Positions 29,327-38,256 of a stretch of 40,180 bases of DNA are shown in pieces. Each line of letters starts with the position of its first letter. Positions within the stretch are counted from its first letter, which is position 1. The DNA comes from a bacterium (GTDB taxonomy: Bacteria > Patescibacteriota > Microgenomatia > UBA12405). The stretch lies in assembly GCA_021817905.1 (NCBI GenBank), contig JAKAFM010000009.1, positions 1-40,180 of the forward strand, given 5' to 3'. Position numbers and translations under genes: made by a program. The notes below the pieces were generated by a model that saw nothing but the letters and a program-made list of their open reading frames with translations, ran no database searches and was not told the origin of the DNA.

Positions 29327-30175
29327 TAGAAAGATTATGGTGGTAACAATACCGGCGATAATGCAGTAGAAGGCAAAAGGGGTAAGCTTGTCGGTTTTGA
29401 AATATTTTTCCAGGAAACGGACTGAAAAATAGGCAGTAACACCGGCACAGACTGTTCCCACCAAGGTGGGACCAAGGACTACGTGGGCGCCAGTAGTGGC
29501 CAACTCGGGGATTTTAAGCAGGGAAGCGGCAGCGATAATCGGAGTAGCCAGAAGAAAGGAAAACCGGGCGGCATCTTCGTGGTTTAATCCCATAAGAAGA
29601 CCGGCAGTAATGGTTGAACCAGTGCGAGAGAAGCCGGGAAGGAGAGCTAGACATTGGAAAAGACCAATTTTGATGGCCTGTAGCCAGGATAGCTTAGATA
29701 TTTGCGGTTGACTATTTCTGGTGTGGCGTTCGGCCGATTTTCGGCGGAGATATTCGGCTCCAAGAAGCATGAGACCGTTGAGGATTAAAAGAATAGCGAC
29801 AAGCTGGGGTGCAGAAAAGAATTTTTTAAATGTTTCTTCAAAAAGCAGTCCAAGAATTCCGGCAGGAATAGTACCGACAACCAAAAGCCAACCAAGTTTG
29901 GCGTCCTTATCAGATTCATCAATCGAGCGGGCTATGAAAGAACGAACGAGTCCTTTGATAATCCGGAGCCAGTCGCGCCAAAAGAAAATAAACAGAACTA
30001 AGGCGGTAGCTGTGTGGGTAGCCACTAAAAATGTGAGAAAATAAGGATTATCTTGGCGAAGATTCCAATTTAAGAAACTTTCAAGGAGAACACTATGCCC
30101 AAGACTTGATATGGGGAAAAGCTCAGTAATACCTTGGAGTGAGCCGATAATAATGGCTTGAAGATAGGAGAACAA
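29318..30175 (-). CDS. uppP: Undecaprenyl-diphosphatase
   Basis: UppP (BacA family) removes a phosphate from undecaprenyl diphosphate to recycle the lipid carrier for wall and surface glycans. The 285 residues contain the signatures QGITELFPISSLGHSVLL near the N-terminus and LLPGFSRTGSTITAGLLMGL, with about eight membrane helices. The usual EFLPVSSSGH motif is EFLPIS-like here with Leu replacing a Ser. It follows dsbA with a 2-nt gap in the dsbB-dsbA-uppP operon. Confidence 0.95.
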   Translation of the reverse strand: MFSYLQAIIIGSLQGITELFPISSLGHSVLLESFLNWNLRQDNPYFLTFLVATHTATALVLFIFFWRDWLRIIKGLVRSFIARSIDESDKDAKLGWLLVVGTIPAGILGLLFEETFKKFFSAPQLVAILLILNGLMLLGAEYLRRKSAERHTRNSQPQISKLSWLQAIKIGLFQCLALLPGFSRTGSTITAGLLMGLNHEDAARFSFLLATPIIAAASLLKIPELATTGAHVVLGPTLVGTVCAGVTAYFSVRFLEKYFKTDKLTPFAFYCIIAGIVTTIIFLLR

Positions 30176-30177
30176 GG

Positions 30178-30837
30178 TTAAGGTGAAGGGGTAATGGAAG
30201 TGACAAGTGTTTCAATGGTTTTGGGAAGATCAGTATAGGAGCTGGTATAAAGTTGATTGTTGATAAAAAACGTTGGCGTGGCATTAACTCCGATAGCATT
30301 ACCATCAGCCAGGTCTTTTTGAATAAAGTTGTTATATTGATTGTTGTTTATGTCCTGCTTGAACTTTGTCGTATCAAGTTTTAAATCAGCTGCGTATTTC
30401 ATAAAAAATTCCATAGGATTTGATGATTCACCCCACTCTGTTTGTTTATCGTATAAGGTATCGGACATTTGCCAATATTTCCCTTGGGCTCCGGCGGCTT
30501 CGGCGGCTTCAGCCCCGATAAGAGCATTTTGGTGGATATTTAAAGGAAAATTTCGGAATACATAGTTAATATTGGCCGGAAATTTGCTTAAAATTTGCTT
30601 GACATAAGTATGAGCAGCAGCACAAGATGGACATTGGTAGTCGCCGAATTCAACCAAAGTAATGGTGGCGCTTTTAGTGGCTATTTTATGGCTATCATCG
30701 CGAATAAGAACTCCAGCGTCGGCAACAGATTGTGGAGCTGATATAGGAGTATTTTTAGTAAAGAAGAAGATGCCAGCTCCTAATATTAAAAATGTAATAA
30801 TTCCAATTGATAGTAATATTTTAGTTTCACTGGTCAT
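30178..30837 (-). CDS. DsbA-family thiol oxidoreductase, membrane-anchored
   Basis: The 219-residue protein has an N-terminal anchor (about 6-26), then a thioredoxin fold with inserted helices: FGDYQCPSCAAAH contains the active CxxC (Cys69 and Cys72), and GVNATPTFFINNQ contains the cis-Pro. It would introduce disulfides into exported proteins, with DsbB, encoded immediately upstream, reoxidising it. The CPSC pair resembles the Gram-positive-type BdbD/DsbA group. Confidence 0.9.
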   Translation of the reverse strand: MTSETKILLSIGIITFLILGAGIFFFTKNTPISAPQSVADAGVLIRDDSHKIATKSATITLVEFGDYQCPSCAAAHTYVKQILSKFPANINYVFRNFPLNIHQNALIGAEAAEAAGAQGKYWQMSDTLYDKQTEWGESSNPMEFFMKYAADLKLDTTKFKQDINNNQYNNFIQKDLADGNAIGVNATPTFFINNQLYTSSYTDLPKTIETLVTSITPSP

Positions 30838-31274
30838 TATGGTTGGTTATTTTTAATTAGCCTATTATAAATGATGAGACTGATATTTATGGTAAGGAAA
30901 GCAAGTAGTGATAGTATAGGAATGGTAATAAATCCAAAGATTGTTAGGTATTTGGTAGTACAAGACACTCCAGTGGAACAAGGGGCAAGAGCTTCAGTAA
31001 TAATGTTGTAATACAAAAGGTTATGGTAGAAAGCAAAAAGTGTTCCAATTAGGCTTAAGGGTAAGGCGTAGCTGGTAATAAATTTGTCTTTTTTGATAAT
31101 GCCAACTCCTAGTATGAGAATGAGTGGATACATACAAATTCTTTGATACCAACACAGAACACACGGTGGATATTTAAGAATTTCGCTGAAGAATAAGCTT
31201 CCCAAAGTAGCGATAAGGGCAACTGTCCAAGGGAGAAAGAGAAGATATTTTTTTAGGACTAAGCTCATACTCAT
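30837..31274 (-). CDS. DsbB/BdbC-type disulfide oxidoreductase
   Basis: The 145 residues contain four membrane helices. The first loop has CVLCWYQRICMYP (quinone-reactive CxxC followed by the conserved QR), the second loop has CSTGVSC (exchange cysteines). It passes electrons from DsbA to quinone. It overlaps dsbA by 1 nt. It diverges from pyrG. Which quinone or other acceptor is used in such a reduced cell is an open point. Confidence 0.9.
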   Translation of the reverse strand: MSMSLVLKKYLLFLPWTVALIATLGSLFFSEILKYPPCVLCWYQRICMYPLILILGVGIIKKDKFITSYALPLSLIGTLFAFYHNLLYYNIITEALAPCSTGVSCTTKYLTIFGFITIPILSLLAFLTINISLIIYNRLIKNNQP

Positions 31275-31323
31275 ATCTTAACAGATAGTAATTGACCTAG
31301 TTGCTAGTTGCGTAGTGCTTACC

Positions 31324-31329
31324 TATACT
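31324..31329 (+). promoter_or_regulatory. -10 box of pyrG
   Basis: TATACT ends 8 nt before the ATG at 31338, so the transcript would start at or within a base or two of the start codon. This supports 31338 over the upstream in-frame ATG at 31308. Confidence 0.5.
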
Positions 31330-31337
31330 CGTCTAAT

Positions 31338-33017
31338 ATGCAAAAACCCAAAAATAAAAAACAAACCAGGTATGTTTTTATTTGTGGAGGGGTGGTTTCT
31401 GGTTTGGGTAAAGGAATTGTCTGTTCGTCGATTGGAATGATTTTGAAATCGTGCGGCTACTCAGTCAATCATATAAAGATTGATCCTTATTTAAATATTG
31501 ATGCAGGGACGATGCGTCCGGCTGAACATGGCGAAGTTTATGTGACTGATGATGGCGGTGAAATAGACCAAGATTTGGGGAATTATGAACGTTTTACTAA
31601 CCAAAGTTTTTCAAAAGAAAACAATATCACGTCCGGAAAAGTGTTTTTGTCAGTAATTACCAAAGAACGAGAGTTGTTTTATAAGGGGAGAGATGTAGAA
31701 ATGATTCCCGATGTTCCCAATGAAATTATTAGAAGATTTCATGAACTGGAAAAGAAGGCTGACGGATCTTCGTATGATTTTATTGTAGTTGAAATAGGTG
31801 GAACAACAGGAGATATTGAAAATTTGCCTTTTTTGTATGCAGCCCGAGAAGTTGGACGTGAGCGCGAGTCTTTATATGTTTTGGTTTCGTTAGTTCCTTT
31901 TTTACGAAATGTTGGAGAGTTAAAAACTAAACCAACTCAACACGCAGTAACACAGCTTAGGTCTACGGGAATAAATCCTGATATTTTAGTTACCCGGGAG
32001 GAACGGCCTTTGGATGAACCACGACGGGAAACTTTGGCACGAAGGTGTTTTTTGGAAAGCGATGCTATTTTTGATGATCCAGATTCGAGTTCTATTTACG
32101 AAGTACCATTGATTCTTGAGCGTCAAGGGATGAGCGCTAAAATCATGCGACATTTTGGCTTACCGCACCGAAAACCAGACTTTAAAGAATGGAAAAAAAT
32201 GGAAGCCAGAGTACGAAATCCAAAAAAAGAAATTACCATTGCTTTGGTTGGAAAATATGTCAAACACGGAGGAAACGCTCATCGGGATGTGTACGTATCA
32301 GTACTGGAAGCGATTAAACATGCGGGTGCGGCGAATAATGTTAAAGTAAATGTTTTGGCGTTTGATTCGAATGAGTTTAATGCCAGTGAATTGGAGAAAA
32401 TTACAATAAGTGGAATGGTGGTTCCTCAAGGGTGGGGGTCTCGGGGAGTGGAAGGTAAAATTGCGGCTGTTGGGTATGCTAGAACTCATAAAATTCCCTT
32501 TTTGGGACTATGTTTTGGAATGCAGATGGCAGTAATTGAGTACGCAAGAACGGTTGCTGGTTTGGATGATGCAAATTCTTCAGAGGTCGATGCTAATTGT
32601 CGTTACCCGGTGATTCATCTGATGCCCAATCAGGAAAAATATTTAGCGGCACATCAATTCGGTGGAACAATTAGGCTGGGATCTTGGCCATGTCAAATTA
32701 TTGCCGGAACACAATTAGAAAATGCTTATAGCATTTACGGAAAGGATGAGAATATGATTACGAAAGATTTAGTTATTCATGAACGTCATCGACATCGGTA
32801 CGAATTTAATAATGAATATCGGGATAAGCTAGTAAAAAGTGGGCTAGTTATTTCTGGTTTAAGTCCTGATGGGCAACTGGTCGAAGCAATTGAATTGCCG
32901 AAAAATGTTCATCCGTTTTTTGTAGCTACTCAATTTCATCCGGAATACAAAAGTCGCTTTCTTTCGGCTCATCCCCTATTCATGGCTTTTGTTAAAGCTT
33001 GCGAAACTTATCAATAG
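31338..33017 (+). CDS. pyrG: CTP synthase
   Basis: PyrG makes CTP from UTP with glutamine. The start is ATG 31338 (559 residues). The synthetase domain shows FICGGVVSGLGKG, HIKIDPYLNIDAGTM, EHGEVYVTDDGGE and DLGNYERF. The C-terminal class I glutaminase domain has GLCFGMQMAVIEYAR with the nucleophile Cys, and the FHPEYKSR His-Glu pair. Domain order and length are normal. It stands alone with its own promoter. It is one of few nucleotide genes here, fitting a cell that depends on salvage. Confidence 0.96.
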   Translation: MQKPKNKKQTRYVFICGGVVSGLGKGIVCSSIGMILKSCGYSVNHIKIDPYLNIDAGTMRPAEHGEVYVTDDGGEIDQDLGNYERFTNQSFSKENNITSGKVFLSVITKERELFYKGRDVEMIPDVPNEIIRRFHELEKKADGSSYDFIVVEIGGTTGDIENLPFLYAAREVGRERESLYVLVSLVPFLRNVGELKTKPTQHAVTQLRSTGINPDILVTREERPLDEPRRETLARRCFLESDAIFDDPDSSSIYEVPLILERQGMSAKIMRHFGLPHRKPDFKEWKKMEARVRNPKKEITIALVGKYVKHGGNAHRDVYVSVLEAIKHAGAANNVKVNVLAFDSNEFNASELEKITISGMVVPQGWGSRGVEGKIAAVGYARTHKIPFLGLCFGMQMAVIEYARTVAGLDDANSSEVDANCRYPVIHLMPNQEKYLAAHQFGGTIRLGSWPCQIIAGTQLENAYSIYGKDENMITKDLVIHERHRHRYEFNNEYRDKLVKSGLVISGLSPDGQLVEAIELPKNVHPFFVATQFHPEYKSRFLSAHPLFMAFVKACETYQ

Positions 33018-33021
33018 TAAT

Positions 33022-33228
33022 TTATTTGGTTGTATTTTTAGCTGAAGGAGTGGCAGTTTCTTGTGATTTGCTGGGAACTGGGGTTGGGAGAATTAATGGT
33101 TCGGCCTCAAGACGTTTTAGAACAGTCCAATCTATGCTTTTGTAGGATAGGTAGCCGCCATAGGCAAGAGCGACTAGTAAGGCGGCAATTAAGAGACTGC
33201 CAATGGGATCAATTTTTGGTTCATTCAT
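33022..33228 (-). CDS. Single-pass membrane protein, hypothetical
   Basis: The 68 residues have one membrane helix (about 10-30) and a Pro/Thr/Ser-rich tail (LPTPVPSKSQETATPS). It lies 4 nt after the solute-binding protein gene in the same operon. No family is recognised; similar short anchor-plus-Pro/Thr proteins recur in this window (10347 and 18737). Confidence 0.6.
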   Translation of the reverse strand: MNEPKIDPIGSLLIAALLVALAYGGYLSYKSIDWTVLKRLEAEPLILPTPVPSKSQETATPSAKNTTK

Positions 33229-33232
33229 GAGA

Positions 33233-34558
33233 CTATTTTACCCTAGAAATAGAATAGACGGTGGGGTAAGAGAGAAAAATTGCCGGGCTTTCTTCGAGGA
33301 GATATCTCTGAAAATCAAGGTAGATTTTTTTTCGTTCAATGGGGTCAAAGGTAAGTCGGCCCTCTTCGAGAAGTTTATCAATCCGGGAATTATTTTCCTT
33401 AGTAATGTTTGTTTTTTGGGTTGAGTGCCAAAACTGATATTGATCAGGATCGGTGGGAATACCGCCATAGGCAAGAATAACATCGTAATTATCGGTATCA
33501 AAAGAGCCGACGATAGAAATACTAACGGTTATCCCTAAGGTGCTATTCCAAGCACTTTTTATGTCTTCAGCTAGAGGAAGAAGTCGAGGATCATTAAGAG
33601 CGATGCTGATTGAATTAGGACTATTCTTATCAAATAATTCTTTAGCTCGGGTAGTGTTCTGGTCATATGATTTAACGTCATTATTGAAGGCCCAAGAATT
33701 AGGGGAGATAGGACCAAGACAGCGGTCCTTACGGTCAAGTGGTTTTGGGGTGGCATAGGCTAATGCTTGCCGAAATTTTTTGTCTTTAAATTTGTCCGTA
33801 TTAATAAAAAGAGCTAAATATCGCTGATAGTCTAGGGTTGGAGTGATTTCAGTTTTTGGCCATGATTGGAGTGGTGTGGAATCTTCAATTTTATCAATAA
33901 TATCAATTTTTCCCATTTTATAGGCGCTAATAACACTTTTTTCATCAGCGTAAAAATGAAATTCTTTGTCGGGGCCGGAAATTAGTGATCTTAGATAGAG
34001 GTCTTTAATATAGCTATCCTGATAGTCAATTGAGGTAACTTGGTATGGTCCGACTCCGACTAAATCGCGCATAAATAAAGGCTTGTCAACGAGGGCGAGA
34101 AAAGGGGCAAAAGGGGTGTCAGTTACAGCCTTAAGAGTAGTGTTATTAATTGCCTGAAATTTTGTTCCTGAAAATGAGTAGTTAACATCGTAGGCAGTAA
34201 ATTTTTTACCGTTGTGCCAGGTGAGATTGTTGTTAAGTTGAAAGGTGTATTCGGTATTGGCAGGGTTCATTGCCCAGCTTTTTACGAGTGGAGAAGCATC
34301 CAGGTGGTTGTTTTCTTTGGTGACTGTTAGACCGTAACTAATAAGGTTGGTAATTGATGAGGGTAATTTATTGATGGTGTAAAGGCCGTTAATACCGATT
34401 ATTTCTTGATGTGGTTGAGCGGAATTAATAAACTTAATTATTGAGACTCTAAAGATACTGACTAAAGATCCAAGTATTAATCCGATGACAATAAAGGGGA
34501 TATTTTTTAGGAAATACGCCTTGTAGAGAGTGATTTTGAAATAAATTTTTTTGAACAC
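33233..34558 (-). CDS. Extracellular solute-binding protein, family 5 (OppA-like)
   Basis: The 441 residues have an N-terminal membrane anchor (about 20-42) in place of a lipobox. The family 5 fold follows: LDASPLVKSWAMNPANTEYTFQL, NLTWHNGKKFTAYDVNYSF, then the ALAYATP and RKKIYLDFQRYLLEESPAIFL segments. Such proteins deliver peptides or nickel to ABC importers. No permease or ATPase gene is adjacent, and at 441 it is shorter than usual (about 500-540). It follows secG with a 1-nt gap. Confidence 0.8.
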   Translation of the reverse strand: MFKKIYFKITLYKAYFLKNIPFIVIGLILGSLVSIFRVSIIKFINSAQPHQEIIGINGLYTINKLPSSITNLISYGLTVTKENNHLDASPLVKSWAMNPANTEYTFQLNNNLTWHNGKKFTAYDVNYSFSGTKFQAINNTTLKAVTDTPFAPFLALVDKPLFMRDLVGVGPYQVTSIDYQDSYIKDLYLRSLISGPDKEFHFYADEKSVISAYKMGKIDIIDKIEDSTPLQSWPKTEITPTLDYQRYLALFINTDKFKDKKFRQALAYATPKPLDRKDRCLGPISPNSWAFNNDVKSYDQNTTRAKELFDKNSPNSISIALNDPRLLPLAEDIKSAWNSTLGITVSISIVGSFDTDNYDVILAYGGIPTDPDQYQFWHSTQKTNITKENNSRIDKLLEEGRLTFDPIERKKIYLDFQRYLLEESPAIFLSYPTVYSISRVK

Positions 34559-34559
34559 A

Positions 34560-34772
34560 CTATATTATAGTCTGGATGATTGAAGATAAAAGAAAGACAA
34601 AAATAACTCCGACACTAAAATAATACATGATTAGTTCCCATCCGCGTTTTTGAACGCCGGCGGTTGAGAGAATATTTGAACGGGATTCGGTATCGCCATT
34701 AGCCTGAAGGAGTATAAGAACGGCGACGCTAATACCCAGGATAATTTGAATAATGGTAAGTATGGTTTTCAT
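34560..34772 (-). CDS. secG: Protein translocase subunit SecG
   Basis: The 70 residues form two membrane helices around a polar loop (LLQANGDTESRSNILSTAGVQKRG), the SecG pattern (LLQxG near helix 1, then a Gly/Ser loop). It helps SecYEG export proteins. The ATG overlaps the previous stop by 4 nt. The window has several exported proteins that would use it. Confidence 0.85.
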   Translation of the reverse strand: MKTILTIIQIILGISVAVLILLQANGDTESRSNILSTAGVQKRGWELIMYYFSVGVIFVFLLSSIIQTII

Positions 34773-35188
34773 TTTGTAGCTTTCCTTTTGAGGATAAAGT
34801 TATAGAGATTAAAAATAATACCTAGGGTCAAAGAAGTGACTATGTAGGCTATTATACCTTCAAAATGAAATTTAGGGATAGTAAACCCTTGCCAATAGAA
34901 ACTTGAGGAATCGATATTGGTAACGGTAAAGTCACTTATAAGTGAAGTAGCCAGATAAAGTCCAACCGTATTGATGGCAATTCTGATACCGCCAAGAGTA
35001 ATGATACTAATTGGCAGTAGTAAAATTTTAACGATAGGTTTGATAAAAATATCAAAGGCTGAAAGAATGGTGGCGACTAGTAAAATGGTCTTCAATTGTT
35101 GATTAAATACAAGGTTACCCCACAAATAATTTTCAGTGATGAGACAAAAGGTAAAAAGTAAAATAAGGCGAAAAAATTTCTTAATCAT
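34769..35188 (-). CDS. YvlD-like four-helix membrane protein
   Basis: The 139 residues have four hydrophobic helices. DIFIKPIVKILLLPISIITLGGIRIAINTVGLYLATSLISDF is split here only for length; its core, KPI-LLLPISIITLG with a following Asn, is typical of the YvlD/phage-holin-like group. Members have been tied to envelope stress in Bacillus, but the mechanism is unknown. It is joined to the transglutaminase-like gene and to secG by 4-nt overlaps. Confidence 0.7.
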   Translation of the reverse strand: MIKKFFRLILLFTFCLITENYLWGNLVFNQQLKTILLVATILSAFDIFIKPIVKILLLPISIITLGGIRIAINTVGLYLATSLISDFTVTNIDSSSFYWQGFTIPKFHFEGIIAYIVTSLTLGIIFNLYNFILKRKATK

Positions 35189-36951
35189 TTATGTTTTGTA
35201 ATTAGTATACCGCATAGGCAAAGAATAACTATGGTGGTAGCTATGGCTATCGATAAATAGAGGTAGTGTTGTTGGTTGGTGATTATAATTGTTTGGGGAA
35301 GGTCGGTTTCGTCATACATTAATTGGAGCGCAGTTGATTTGGCACTGGGTAAGATTATTTGAGGAAAGTTCGGAGATGGCATGGCTATTTTAAAATGTGA
35401 AAATGGCGGAAGCATATCGATTTTTTGACTCCATGGTGGGTTTGAGGATGTTAATTTCAAATGATTGATGGCGACTGTGTTGGGGTTGATTATTGTTTGA
35501 TTGACGATAGATAGTGGGAGTATGTTGGGGTGGATTTCGTTGGTAGCAAAGGAAATATTAACAGTTTTTTGATTATTGGATCCTCGGTATGATCCGGGAG
35601 GGGGTGGGTAGCTATCGCTTTGGCCATGGATAACAAAGGTGATATGGTTTAGGTCGAGGTCAGTAAAAAAATCGATGCCGTTGGTTGTTTTTCCCCAGGT
35701 AGGATCGATTGATTTCCAGCTTTTGGTAGTTTGATCGTAATATTGTGGCCAGGCGTGAAGAATATCGGCGTTTTCATTTATTGGTTTGATTTTAGGATTG
35801 TTAGTGTAAGCATATCCTTCGACCTCCCGGGCGGGAATGCCTTTGGCGCGGGCAAGGGTGACAAAGAGGTCAGTAAAATCAGTGCACAATGAAAGGTTGG
35901 GAGCATTAAGTGTGGCCAGCGCTCCTTTTCTGGTAGCATTGTCGATTTGACTATAATCGTAATTTAACGTTGTTGTCACATAATCATAGATACTTCTCGG
36001 GGTAGTAAGGGTGGCGGCAATAGTTTTAATAGCTTCAGCTTGAGTAGGCCAAAAATTGGTACTTTTAAGGTAGTCGGCAGGATTGATACTGGTTTTTGTT
36101 GATTCGTTAATAATTTTAACCTGTCCAGTAACCGTAATGGCTAATTTTTGCCATGGAGTGAGGGTGTATTGAGCCAACCAATTCCCGTCAGCGTCAGCAT
36201 TAATTGTTAAGGGTGGTGGGTTAATGGATTTCAGAATCACTTTTTGGTAATCAACACTTGGAGGTATAGCAATTTCTTTGGTTATGGTTTTGTCTGATGG
36301 ATTATCAAGAAAGTAGCTTAAATCAAAATCAAATATTTGGTTATCTCCAAAAGCGATAAGAATTTTTTTTGAAATTGCAGTGTATCTAAATTCGAAGGTT
36401 TCCATTGACGGCGTGCTTTGTTGGTTACTGGGACTTAATGATGTATAGGCAATTTGCCCGTAAGATAGCGGTGCAGTAATAATAATGTCGGTGGTGTCGC
36501 TCTGTGGTGAGAGCGGTAAAAGTAATTCTTTGGTTTTTCCTTTTTGGGTAATAAGATTGAGGAGCTTGTAATGGATTTGGAATTCGGTGGTGGCATCTTT
36601 ACCAATATTAGGTTGGTCGAAGTGGAGAAAAATTTGAGTGCTCTCGGGTCCGGTTTTGACTTGTTGTAATATATTGCCATTAGCATCGGTAGCAATTATG
36701 GTATCGGTAATGCTGACAGGAAGGGTTAGGATATAGTCTTTAGCATAAACAAGAGCTAGCTTATTGGTTAATTTAATATCATGGGTAACTTCTGCCATTC
36801 CTGATTCGTCAAACGTATAGGAAATGGTCTGATCTGTCACAAAACTGTCGTTGGCTTTGGAGATTTTGGGTGCAAGGAAGAGCATGGTCAGAAGAAGTAG
36901 GAAAATGATCCTGCTTGACTTCGGGTTATATTCGCGTATAAAATGAAACAT
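35185..36951 (-). CDS. Secreted transglutaminase-like protein
   Basis: The 588 residues have a signal peptide (about 14-33), a large beta-rich N-terminal region (35-300) and a transglutaminase/papain-like domain with the catalytic triad Cys356 (LCTDFTDL), His399 (ILHAWPQYY) and Asp416 (SIDPTWG). A beta domain follows, then a C-terminal membrane helix (about 565-585). Such domains act as proteases or cross-linkers on the outside. The ATG overlaps the lexA ATG on the other strand within CATG. The first gene of the envelope operon. Confidence 0.85.
   Translation of the reverse strand: MFHFIREYNPKSSRIIFLLLLTMLFLAPKISKANDSFVTDQTISYTFDESGMAEVTHDIKLTNKLALVYAKDYILTLPVSITDTIIATDANGNILQQVKTGPESTQIFLHFDQPNIGKDATTEFQIHYKLLNLITQKGKTKELLLPLSPQSDTTDIIITAPLSYGQIAYTSLSPSNQQSTPSMETFEFRYTAISKKILIAFGDNQIFDFDLSYFLDNPSDKTITKEIAIPPSVDYQKVILKSINPPPLTINADADGNWLAQYTLTPWQKLAITVTGQVKIINESTKTSINPADYLKSTNFWPTQAEAIKTIAATLTTPRSIYDYVTTTLNYDYSQIDNATRKGALATLNAPNLSLCTDFTDLFVTLARAKGIPAREVEGYAYTNNPKIKPINENADILHAWPQYYDQTTKSWKSIDPTWGKTTNGIDFFTDLDLNHITFVIHGQSDSYPPPPGSYRGSNNQKTVNISFATNEIHPNILPLSIVNQTIINPNTVAINHLKLTSSNPPWSQKIDMLPPFSHFKIAMPSPNFPQIILPSAKSTALQLMYDETDLPQTIIITNQQHYLYLSIAIATTIVILCLCGILITKHK
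36915..36942 (+). promoter_or_regulatory. lexA promoter inside the divergent gene
   Basis: TTGACT (36915-36920), a 16-nt spacer and TATAAA (36937-36942) end 7 nt before the lexA ATG, so the mRNA is probably leaderless. TTATA-N6-TATAA (36926-36941) overlaps the -10 and could be an operator. All of it is coding sequence for the transglutaminase-like protein. Confidence 0.6.
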
Positions 36952-37573
36952 GCCAACTACATTATATCGTCGACAGAAAGAAATTTATGATTATATCAAT
37001 AAGACCATTTCCCGCTATGGTTATGCACCAACTTTAACCGAGATAGCGGCAAATTTTGGCTTGTCATCGTTAGCGACAGTTCATGAACATTTGTCAGTTT
37101 TGGAAAAAAAAGGTCTGATTAGACGTTATCGAGGTTCGGTTCGAGGAATAGAGGTTTTAGGAAATGATATAAGTGATGGGTTATTGTCACAGATGGTAGA
37201 GTTGCCAATTATGGGATTTATTGCCTGCGGAGCGCCTTTGGAACCCTACAGTGATCCAAATGCGACTATTGCGGTTAATCCGGCATTGGTTAAATCTGGT
37301 GATTCGTCATTTGTATTGCAAGCGAAGGGCGATTCGATGATTGATGATGGTATTTTGGATGGAGATTATGTGGTTATTCGCGAGCAACAAAATGCTAATA
37401 ATGGTGATGTAGTGGTGGCGGTTCTAAAAAATGGCTTTGCAACACTGAAACGATATTATAAAGAAGCGCATCGAATTCGTCTTCAACCAGCTAATTCGAC
37501 AATGGAACCAATGTATGTGACAGATGTGGAAATTAAAGGCAAGGTGGTGGCGGTAATTAGGCAATTCGCGTAA
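36950..37573 (+). CDS. lexA: SOS repressor LexA
   Basis: LexA represses DNA-damage genes and cuts itself when RecA filaments form. The 207 residues have a winged helix (1-65: RRQKEIYDYI, YAPTLTEIAANFGLSSLATVHEHL, GLIRRYRG) and the S24 peptidase domain. The catalytic pair is Ser129 (KGDSMIDDG) and Lys167 (FATLKRYY). The cleavage bond appears to be Cys93-Gly94 (FIACGAP) instead of the common Ala-Gly; UmuD uses Cys-Gly. Its ATG overlaps the divergent ATG. rsmI follows 16 nt later. Confidence 0.93.
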   Translation: MPTTLYRRQKEIYDYINKTISRYGYAPTLTEIAANFGLSSLATVHEHLSVLEKKGLIRRYRGSVRGIEVLGNDISDGLLSQMVELPIMGFIACGAPLEPYSDPNATIAVNPALVKSGDSSFVLQAKGDSMIDDGILDGDYVVIREQQNANNGDVVVAVLKNGFATLKRYYKEAHRIRLQPANSTMEPMYVTDVEIKGKVVAVIRQFA

Positions 37574-37589
37574 TACGGTACAATAAGGT

Positions 37590-38255
37590 ATGCTGTCAAT
37601 TATTTCGACTCCGATTGGAAATGTTAAAGATATCTCGATGCGAGCGGTGGAAGCTTTGGAGAACGTGGAAATTTTATTGTGTGAAGATACTCGAGTAACG
37701 GGAAATTTGTTACGGATATTGGCTATAAAAAATAAACCAAAATTAGTATCGTTTTATGACGAAGTTGAAGAGCAAAAAATTCCTCAAGTGATTGAGTGGT
37801 TACAGGAAAATCGGGAAATTGGTTTAGTAACTGATGCGGGAACGCCTCTGGTATCTGATCCCGGTTGGAGGTTGGTAAAACGATGTTACGAAGTAGGATT
37901 ACAAATTACTGCTTTGCCGGGGCCGAGCGCGATTATAAACGCACTAGTATTGTCTGGTTTGACGACTGATAGGTTTATATTTTTGGGCTTTTTGCCAAAA
38001 AAAGATGGCAGTCGAAAAGCACTATTAGAGAAATTTAAAGATAGTAGTATGACTTGTGTTGCTTACGAATCTCCTCACCGGTTGGAAGTTTTAATTGACG
38101 ACTTAGAAAGATTTTGGGGTGTTGAGGTGGAAATAGCTGTATGTAGAGAAATGACAAAGAAATTTGAGGAGATTATCAAAGGAAAACCGGTTTTTGTTCG
38201 AGAAAAAATAGCAGCTAGTGTTGACCGTGGCGAATGTGTGGTAGTTTGGAAATAA
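37590..38255 (+). CDS. rsmI: 16S rRNA (cytidine1402-2'-O)-methyltransferase
   Basis: RsmI adds a 2'-O-methyl group to C1402 in the ribosomal decoding centre using SAM. The 221 residues carry the SAM-MT class III motifs STPIGNVKDISMRAVE, CEDTRVTG, VTDAGTPLVSDPGWRLV, ALPGPSAI, FLGFLPKK and YESPHRL. The protein lacks the C-terminal extension of E. coli RsmI (286). TACAAT lies 5 nt before the ATG, so it may have its own start besides read-through from lexA. It converges with ppsA at a 1-nt gap. Confidence 0.94.
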   Translation: MLSIISTPIGNVKDISMRAVEALENVEILLCEDTRVTGNLLRILAIKNKPKLVSFYDEVEEQKIPQVIEWLQENREIGLVTDAGTPLVSDPGWRLVKRCYEVGLQITALPGPSAIINALVLSGLTTDRFIFLGFLPKKDGSRKALLEKFKDSSMTCVAYESPHRLEVLIDDLERFWGVEVEIAVCREMTKKFEEIIKGKPVFVREKIAASVDRGECVVVWK

Positions 38256-38256
38256 T

